Assembly: GCA_051881815.1 (NCBI GenBank) | Contig: JBJEQP010000047.1 | Span: 1 to 16,650, forward strand | Source: UMGS363 sp051881815 | Lineage (GTDB): Bacteria > Bacillota > Clostridia > Oscillospirales > Ruminococcaceae | Length of the DNA: 16,650 bases | Reading direction: 5' to 3' | Part shown: piece by piece, positions 12,727-16,650 of the stretch | How the letters are laid out: the number at the start of each line of letters is the position of its first letter | How positions within the stretch are numbered: position 1 is the first letter of the stretch | Notes under the pieces: generated by a model | Databases searched by the model: none | What the model was told of the DNA's origin: nothing | The model's input: the letters and a program-made list of their open reading frames with translations, nothing else | Position numbers and translations under genes: made by a program

Positions 12727-12919
12727 AATAAAAGCGACAGGCAAGCCTATAAATGCGATAGCAAATAAAGCAGGAGTTCCGCCGACAACGATATATGCGC
12801 TTTATAACGGTAAATGCAAAAACATAGGGATAAACACCTTGTTTCTGATATGCAGATATGGACTTGGTATAAGCTTATCGGAATTCTTATGTGATATTTC
12901 GGATTGTGAAATTGAATAG
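12698..12919 (+). CDS. Small XRE-type helix-turn-helix protein
   Basis: This 73-aa protein begins AAIAAKIKATGKPINAIANK and continues AGVPPTTIYALYNGKCKNIG, a clear XRE helix-turn-helix, then INTLFLICRYGLGISLSEFL. CAGGAGA precedes the ATG at 12698, which lies 29 bases inside the Lar-like gene. A second regulator this deep in the early operon may control later genes or respond to growth state. Its operator is not apparent nearby. Confidence 0.75.
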   Translation: MTPTAAIAAKIKATGKPINAIANKAGVPPTTIYALYNGKCKNIGINTLFLICRYGLGISLSEFLCDISDCEIE

Positions 12920-12930
12920 GAGGTGATAAA

Positions 12931-13089
12931 GTGGAAACCGCTGAAAAAATCTTAATCATAATTTGCGTTGTTCTTTCAATGACATCGATCCAGTTGAGTG
13001 CATTTCACTGTAATGATATAAGAAAGTTAAAATCTAAAGTAAATAGATTATGCGATGAAATACATTTTATGAAAATTAATCGAAAGTAG
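12931..13089 (+). CDS. Small membrane protein with GTG start
   Basis: This 52-aa protein starts with GTG at 12931, preceded by AGGAGGTGATAAA, the strongest possible ribosome binding site at ideal distance. It has one membrane segment (ILIIICVVLSMTSIQLSAF, residues 7-25), then a basic helix (NDIRKLKSKVNRLCDEIHFM) that could be a short coiled coil. The layout resembles small phage membrane proteins such as Rz-like or lysis accessory proteins, but the position in the early operon argues against lysis. Its function is unknown. Confidence 0.65.
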   Translation: METAEKILIIICVVLSMTSIQLSAFHCNDIRKLKSKVNRLCDEIHFMKINRK

Positions 13090-13091
13090 TG

Positions 13092-13388
13092 ATGATGACA
13101 ATGGCAAGGTACGTTAATCCGTTAACAGCGGCGGAAATTATAAGTGAGTACACCAATATCCCATTACACGAACTTGTTGATATCATGGTAGAAGTTCCGA
13201 GTGAAGACGTTGCGCCTGTTCGTCACGGGCATTGGATTCCACGATTTGTAAGTAAAAGAGGATTAAGTGACCATTTTGTATGTTCAGAATGCGCTGAATC
13301 ATCATTTACTTATCATAAAGTCAAAATGATTAAATACGATCACTGCCCCAACTGTGGGGCAAAAATGGACGGTGGTTCCTATGCTTAA
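13092..13388 (+). CDS. Zinc-ribbon phage protein
   Basis: This protein of about 98 aa has a helical N-terminus (TAAEIISEYTNIPLHELVDIM), then APVRHGHWIPR and a zinc ribbon with CSEC and, 25 residues on, CPNCGAKMDGG. This arrangement (VRHGHW then two CxxC pairs, with CGAKMD) is common in short Clostridia phage proteins of unknown role. The start is uncertain: GTG at 13089 and ATGs at 13092, 13095 and 13101 share the frame, and none has a strong site. The stop overlaps the next start. Confidence 0.65.
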   Translation: MMTMARYVNPLTAAEIISEYTNIPLHELVDIMVEVPSEDVAPVRHGHWIPRFVSKRGLSDHFVCSECAESSFTYHKVKMIKYDHCPNCGAKMDGGSYA

Positions 13389-13833
13389 AGCCGTTCCGAT
13401 GGAGCTGAAAGAAGCTAACGCTTTTGTTGACAAGTTACACAGACATCATAGCAGCGTACATCGTGATAAATTTAGGATTGGATGCGAATGCAACGGCAAG
13501 CTGGTAGGCGTTATACAACTCGCAAGGCCAGTCAGCCGAGTACTCGATGATGGAAAAACTATAGAGGTAGTACGTCTTTGTACTGACGGCACAAAAAATG
13601 TATGTAGTTATTTGTACAGCAAAGCAGCTCGAATAGCCAAAGAAATGGGATATAGTATGATAATTACATATATTCTCGAAACAGAGGACGGTGCATCTTT
13701 GAGAGCAAGCGGTTGGCATAAGGCCTATGACACAAAAGGTCATTCTTGGGATTGCCCGAGTAGGCCAAGACAGAGTGATGCGCCAACTTGTAATAAGCAA
13801 TGTTATGTAAAAATCTTAAAAAATGGACGGTGA
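13381..13833 (+). CDS. XF1762 / Mom-like GNAT-fold protein
   Basis: This 150-aa protein reads LKEANAFVDKLHRHHSS, GKLVGVIQLARPVSRVLDDG, TIEVVRLCTDGTKNVCSYLYSKAARIAKEMGY and TEDGASLRASGWHK, the block order of the XF1762 family. That family is related to the Mu Mom protein, a GNAT-fold enzyme that turns adenine in phage DNA into a carbamoylmethyl form protecting it from restriction. Whether this member modifies DNA is inference. The weak start signal (GGACGGTGG) before ATG 13381 and an 8-base overlap with the upstream gene suggest coupling. The Lar-like gene 650 bases upstream fits an anti-restriction cluster. Confidence 0.8.
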   Translation: MLKAVPMELKEANAFVDKLHRHHSSVHRDKFRIGCECNGKLVGVIQLARPVSRVLDDGKTIEVVRLCTDGTKNVCSYLYSKAARIAKEMGYSMIITYILETEDGASLRASGWHKAYDTKGHSWDCPSRPRQSDAPTCNKQCYVKILKNGR

Positions 13834-13838
13834 TAACA

Positions 13839-14021
13839 ATGATTAACAAACTCAAATCCAAGATAAAAACCAAACTCGGCAACGGAATATTTCACGATTC
13901 CCGAGCCGATGTAAACGCCCTTGCGGAATACTGTGAGGTGCTTACAAGAAAAATAAACGAACTTGTTGATGCGGTTAATGAATTACAGTCAAGTAGGAGT
14001 GATAATAATGGCAAATGTTAA
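13839..14021 (+). CDS. Small helical phage protein
   Basis: This 60-aa protein has a basic start (INKLKSKIKTKLGNGIF) and a probable coiled coil (VNALAEYCEVLTRKINELVD, then AVNELQSS). The ATG at 13839 follows GGACGGTGATAACA. Its end overlaps the next gene by 14 bases. No family recognised; the coiled coil suggests it forms oligomers. Confidence 0.6.
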   Translation: MINKLKSKIKTKLGNGIFHDSRADVNALAEYCEVLTRKINELVDAVNELQSSRSDNNGKC

Positions 14022-14349
14022 TGTATGCGATGTTTGCGGTGACAAAACAAATATCAAATTTAAGATAAAAGCAAAGAGATTAAATTTAAATCCTTTTTTC
14101 ATCCAAAAATGGGAAAAAATTGATCTATGCTATACCTGCTATCAAAGACTGATTTTATCAAAAGACAAAACAGCACTCGACAAGCAAAATCCCAAAAAGC
14201 CGCACACATCGGAAAGTGGGATGTTTTATATCTGTCCTTGTTGTAATAAATTTATCGACCGCAACGAGAAGGCACACGGTAATATTGATATACCGTATTG
14301 TAAGTGGTGCGGTCAGGCGTTGGATTGGAGTGATAAAAATGAAACTTGA
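14008..14349 (+). CDS. Double zinc-ribbon protein
   Basis: This 113-aa protein has four CxxC pairs: CDVC and CYTC in the N-terminal half, CPCC and CKWC in the C-terminal half (ending CGQALDW). It thus likely forms two zinc ribbons joined by a basic linker. AGGAGTGATAATA precedes the ATG at 14008. It may bind nucleic acid or serve as a protein adapter; no specific family recognised. It overlaps the following gene by 11 bases. Confidence 0.65.
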   Translation: MANVNVCDVCGDKTNIKFKIKAKRLNLNPFFIQKWEKIDLCYTCYQRLILSKDKTALDKQNPKKPHTSESGMFYICPCCNKFIDRNEKAHGNIDIPYCKWCGQALDWSDKNET

Positions 14350-14917
14350 TAAAATATACAGCTTATTCCGCAAGTCGTATAAGCTTATTCTTTTTAACTG
14401 TAAAGAGAAAGATCTTGATGGGGAAACATACATATCCAAGCAGTACCTTAACGATGGATACTGCTGCTATGCGCTTGATGAGAATTTACCTACTTTTAGT
14501 GAGTCGGCAATAGCGGCTCTGATCGGCTGTTCTTCCGACGATATTTCCGTTGAATCCAAAGAGCAGAACAATTATATAAAAGAAATGATGTCCGATAGCT
14601 ATAACGCATCAGATCAATTATTACAGATCGAGCCTTATAGTTTCTTTAACAAAGTAGTATTAAGCACATCCGACGGCGACTGCGTATTGTTTGTCGACCC
14701 TAAATACATCAAGCCTTTTGGAAACAGCGATGAAATAAGCTACCAGCTGCGCATTGTTGAAGGTAAGCAGATAATTGTTGTGAAAAATGGGATGTTTACA
14801 GTCGCTGCGATCACGCCGATTGTATTTGATGATGTTTTGCTCAACAACATGCTTTGCAGTACGGCAAAAATACACAGAGTGCTCACAGATCAGCGTGAGC
14901 GGCAGAAAAGTAAGTAA
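14339..14917 (+). CDS. Phage protein of unknown function
   Basis: This 192-aa protein is soluble and mixed alpha/beta (LILFNCKEKDLDGETYISKQ at residues 16-35; QLRIVEGKQIIVVKNGMFTV and IVFDDVLLNNMLCSTAKIHR near the end). GGAGTGATAAAA precedes the ATG at 14339. It is the last gene before a structured gap and the HUH Rep gene. I recognise no motif. Confidence 0.6.
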   Translation: MKLDKIYSLFRKSYKLILFNCKEKDLDGETYISKQYLNDGYCCYALDENLPTFSESAIAALIGCSSDDISVESKEQNNYIKEMMSDSYNASDQLLQIEPYSFFNKVVLSTSDGDCVLFVDPKYIKPFGNSDEISYQLRIVEGKQIIVVKNGMFTVAAITPIVFDDVLLNNMLCSTAKIHRVLTDQRERQKSK

Positions 14918-14919
14918 TT

Positions 14920-14998
14920 CGCTGCATAGGATAATGCCGTTTTTGTCCTGCTGTTTTTGGTCATTCGAGCAGCAGGACTATGCCATTACGGCGCAGCG
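14920..14998. other. Nested stem structure upstream of the Rep gene (origin or terminator candidate)
   Basis: A perfect 9-bp stem (GTCCTGCTG 14945-14953 with CAGCAGGAC 14970-14978) is enclosed by GCCG 14936-14939 with CGGC 14989-14992, and by CGCTGC 14920-14925 with GCAGCG 14993-14998. The three stems nest in one fold directly after the stop of the preceding gene, in a 215-base gap before the HUH Rep. Rolling-circle initiators often nick a stem-loop near their own gene, so a double-strand origin is possible. A long terminator-like or regulatory RNA structure is the alternative. Confidence 0.45.
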
Positions 14999-15090
14999 AT
15001 TACATATAAACATAGGGTGAGCAGGTCAGGCTTGCCCTGTTGCTGTCTTTAGGGATATATACTATTATAATGTAAAAATCAAGGGAGCAG

Positions 15091-15121
15091 AACCCCTTTT
15101 ATCGGTCTTGTTAAAGGGGTT
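15091..15121 (+). promoter_or_regulatory. Hairpin in the Rep leader, with a possible TATAAT upstream
   Basis: AACCCCTTT (15091-15099) and AAAGGGGTT (15113-15121) form a perfect 9-bp stem. Its right arm holds the only purine-rich ribosome binding candidate, 13 bases from the Rep ATG. Folding would hide that site and limit Rep synthesis. A TATAAT at 15066-15071 could be a -10 box for a local promoter, but its -35 match is poor (TTGCTG at a 20-base spacing). Confidence 0.45.
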
Positions 15122-15132
15122 AACTTTTCGAC

Positions 15133-15879
15133 ATGAGTTATTTCAAAACTACGGTCAAATGCTGCAACGGAATGACATTTGTCACAAAATACTCGGGTGC
15201 GGAGAAGGTGAACGGCAAGCGAGCAAAAAAGTCAAAACCGACATCGGAGCAGAAGCAACGATACAACATTCGAAAAACAATCGAACGGCTGTTCTATACC
15301 TTGCTCTGCAATTTCTTTCCCGGAGATTACAACGTCGTGCTGACATACCCAAAGGACGACCGCCGAACGGTCAGCGAAGCAAAGAAAACTGTCAGTGATT
15401 TTCTGAAAAGCTATCGCAAGTACTGCAGAGCGCACGGTTATCGTCCCGATTATATCTACAACACCGAGATAGGCGAAAAAGGTGCGCTGCATCATCACAT
15501 CATCCTGCATAACAACAAAGTTTATGGAGAACTGAAAGAGATTCAAGAGCTTTGGCGCAAAGAAAGCGGCGGTTCAATTCAATACCGCATAGACAGCGAG
15601 CTTTGGTCAAACTATGACTGGAAAGGACTTGCGGCATATTACGTTGACCGAACAAAAGGCGGCAAGCTTCCCGATACGCACATTCCGGGAGAGCGGCGGT
15701 ATATTCCGAGCCAAGGCCTGAAAAAGCCGAAGGTCACTCATGAGCGCATTGATGCAGAAAAGTGGTATGCGCCGAAAGCACCGAAAGGCTATGAACTTAT
15801 ACCCGAAAGCATTTACAGCGGCAAGCATGAGCTGACTGGCGGCAGATACATCAAGTACGGAATGAGGAGGCTGATCTGA
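15133..15879 (+). CDS. Rolling-circle HUH replication protein (Rep)
   Basis: This 248-aa HUH endonuclease is of the type called rolling circle replication-associated protein in phages. Motif 1 is near VVLTYP (68-73). Motif 2 is NTEIGEKGALHHHIIL (110-125), where His120 and His122 are metal ligands and Glu112 lies nearby. The candidate nucleophile is Tyr169 or Tyr170 in GLAAYYVDRTKGG. Such enzymes nick one strand at an origin and join the 5' end covalently to tyrosine. Relatives occur in small ssDNA phages and plasmids and also in Clostridia prophages. It follows a structured gap that may hold its target. The start at 15133 has no good ribosome binding site; the nearest lies in a hairpin. Confidence 0.82.
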   Translation: MSYFKTTVKCCNGMTFVTKYSGAEKVNGKRAKKSKPTSEQKQRYNIRKTIERLFYTLLCNFFPGDYNVVLTYPKDDRRTVSEAKKTVSDFLKSYRKYCRAHGYRPDYIYNTEIGEKGALHHHIILHNNKVYGELKEIQELWRKESGGSIQYRIDSELWSNYDWKGLAAYYVDRTKGGKLPDTHIPGERRYIPSQGLKKPKVTHERIDAEKWYAPKAPKGYELIPESIYSGKHELTGGRYIKYGMRRLI

Positions 15880-16259
15880 TGAAATATAACAACACACCGA
15901 GTGAGGATGTCGAGCAGACACATTTGTTCACTTGGGCGGCTTGTGCAAGCGGAAAATATCCCGAGCTCGACCTTATGCACCACATACCAAACGGCGGAAA
16001 GCGTGGCAAGGCAGAGGCGGCGAGGTTCAAGGCGCAGGGCGTTAAGGCAGGAGTGCCGGATATTTTTCTTCCGTGCGCAAAAGGCGGATATCACGGCTTA
16101 TACATAGAGCTAAAGCGAGTAAGGGGCGGCCGTGTATCATCGGCGCAGGAGGAGTTTATCAAGGCTTTGCGAAAGCAAGGGTACAGAGTTGAGGTCTGTT
16201 TCGGTATGGAGCAGGCGCAGAAGGTTATTGTTGAGTATTTGGAGGTAAAAAATGATTGA
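15879..16259 (+). CDS. VRR-NUC domain nuclease
   Basis: This 126-aa stand-alone VRR-NUC protein begins with the ordered block EDVEQTHLFTWAA, then HHIPNGGKRGKAEAARFKAQ, GVKAGVPDIFLP and LYIELKRVRGG. Asp in VPDI and Glu-x-Lys in IELK form the PD-(D/E)XK-type catalytic core. The C-terminus AQEEFIKALRKQGYRVEVCF is the usual family ending. Phage members are thought to cut branched DNA during replication or recombination. The ATG overlaps the stop of Rep (TGATGA) after GAGGAGG, so the two are coupled, which suggests work on replication intermediates. Confidence 0.9.
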   Translation: MKYNNTPSEDVEQTHLFTWAACASGKYPELDLMHHIPNGGKRGKAEAARFKAQGVKAGVPDIFLPCAKGGYHGLYIELKRVRGGRVSSAQEEFIKALRKQGYRVEVCFGMEQAQKVIVEYLEVKND

Positions 16260-16614
16260 TAAAATAATAGCGGTGCTGATGCTTACAGTGATATGTGGCT
16301 TCATTGCTTATTTGTGCATGGCGTTAATTTTGGTAGCAATAGATGATCGAAAGCCAAAACGGCCGAAAAACATTCAAGCGTATGCAGGATGCTATCTGCG
16401 AGGAGATTGTCCTCGGTGCGGCTATGCCGTGAGCGATTGTGACGGACGGCGCAAAGGTGGTATATCATATTGCCCTGCTTGCGGTAAAAAAATTAAATTT
16501 CCACGCCTTACGCCTGAGATCGATGGAGTAAAGAGCTTGACCGCAGACGAGTATGAGAAAATGGATAAACAATACAGAAAACACATGGAGTATTACATGA
16601 AAGACCAGCTATAA
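16252..16614 (+). CDS. Membrane-anchored zinc-ribbon protein
   Basis: This 120-aa protein has an N-terminal membrane segment (IIAVLMLTVICGFIAYLCMA, residues 5-24, extending to about 31), a basic stretch (DDRKPKRPKN) and a zinc ribbon with CPRC and CPAC pairs (CPRCGYAVSD, then YCPACGKKIKF). The C-terminus is charged and helical. GGAGGTAAAA precedes the ATG at 16252, which overlaps the VRR-NUC end by 8 bases. Function unknown. The last 36 bases of the window after its stop hold no recognisable feature. Confidence 0.65.
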   Translation: MIDKIIAVLMLTVICGFIAYLCMALILVAIDDRKPKRPKNIQAYAGCYLRGDCPRCGYAVSDCDGRRKGGISYCPACGKKIKFPRLTPEIDGVKSLTADEYEKMDKQYRKHMEYYMKDQL

Positions 16615-16650
16615 AAAGTCAATACCCCAAATGAAAAAAATCAAGAAAGA

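Overview
The window is low-GC Firmicutes DNA, most likely from a gut Clostridia/Ruminococcaceae-type bacterium. The basis is strong AGGAGG-type ribosome binding sites, TTGACA/TATAAT promoters, tightly overlapping ATGA/TAATG gene junctions and the protein families present. Most of it (about 1.75-16.65 kb) reads as the integration, lysogeny and early region of a temperate phage, or a phage-like integrative element. No structural (head or tail) gene is visible, and the element runs off the right edge.

Layout. (1) 1-645: an IS200/IS605-family element with a Y1 HUH transposase on the minus strand. (2) 659-1572, minus strand: a DUF3800 protein, followed by a separate short transcription unit with its own promoter, a 21-residue hydrophobic peptide and a perfect palindromic terminator. 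(3) 1573-2229: about 650 bases without a normal gene. This stretch holds a strong rightward promoter, two families of short direct repeats, what looks like the 3' tail of a gene, and a 13-bp bidirectional terminator. It has the look of an attachment site beside the integrase. (4) 2230-5489, minus strand: tyrosine integrase, voltage-gated-type K+ channel, TM2-HIRAN membrane protein and XRE repressor. (5) 5490-5718: a divergent lysis/lysogeny control region with two promoters and four copies of a 16-bp operator, three of them spaced exactly 31 bp. (6) 5719-16614, plus strand: a long early operon.

The early operon starts with a Cro-like protein and an excisionase-like protein. A coiled-coil replication protein with the FWxxYP...WLNGxRW C-terminal module follows. 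Next come a PAPS-reductase/DndC-like PP-loop protein and a ParB-like protein, a pair that resembles IbrA/IbrB, and then an ASCH protein. After these come a Lar-like zinc ribbon, an XRE protein, an XF1762/Mom-like acetyltransferase-fold protein, several small zinc-ribbon proteins, a rolling-circle HUH Rep, a VRR-NUC nuclease and a membrane-anchored zinc-ribbon protein. Two overlooked small genes (8378-8446 and 12931-13089) have convincing ribosome binding sites.

Working together: the repressor and Cro-like protein probably compete for the four operators. The integrase and excisionase-like protein would act at the repeat-rich site near 1.9-2.2 kb. The morons between integrase and repressor (channel, TM2-HIRAN) would be available in the lysogen. 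The early operon combines replication functions (coiled-coil protein, HUH Rep, VRR-NUC) with a group plausibly aimed at host defence or gene control (PP-loop/ParB pair, ASCH, Lar, Mom-like). The most intriguing items are the PP-loop/ParB/ASCH cassette, the attP-like repeat region and the small-peptide transcript.
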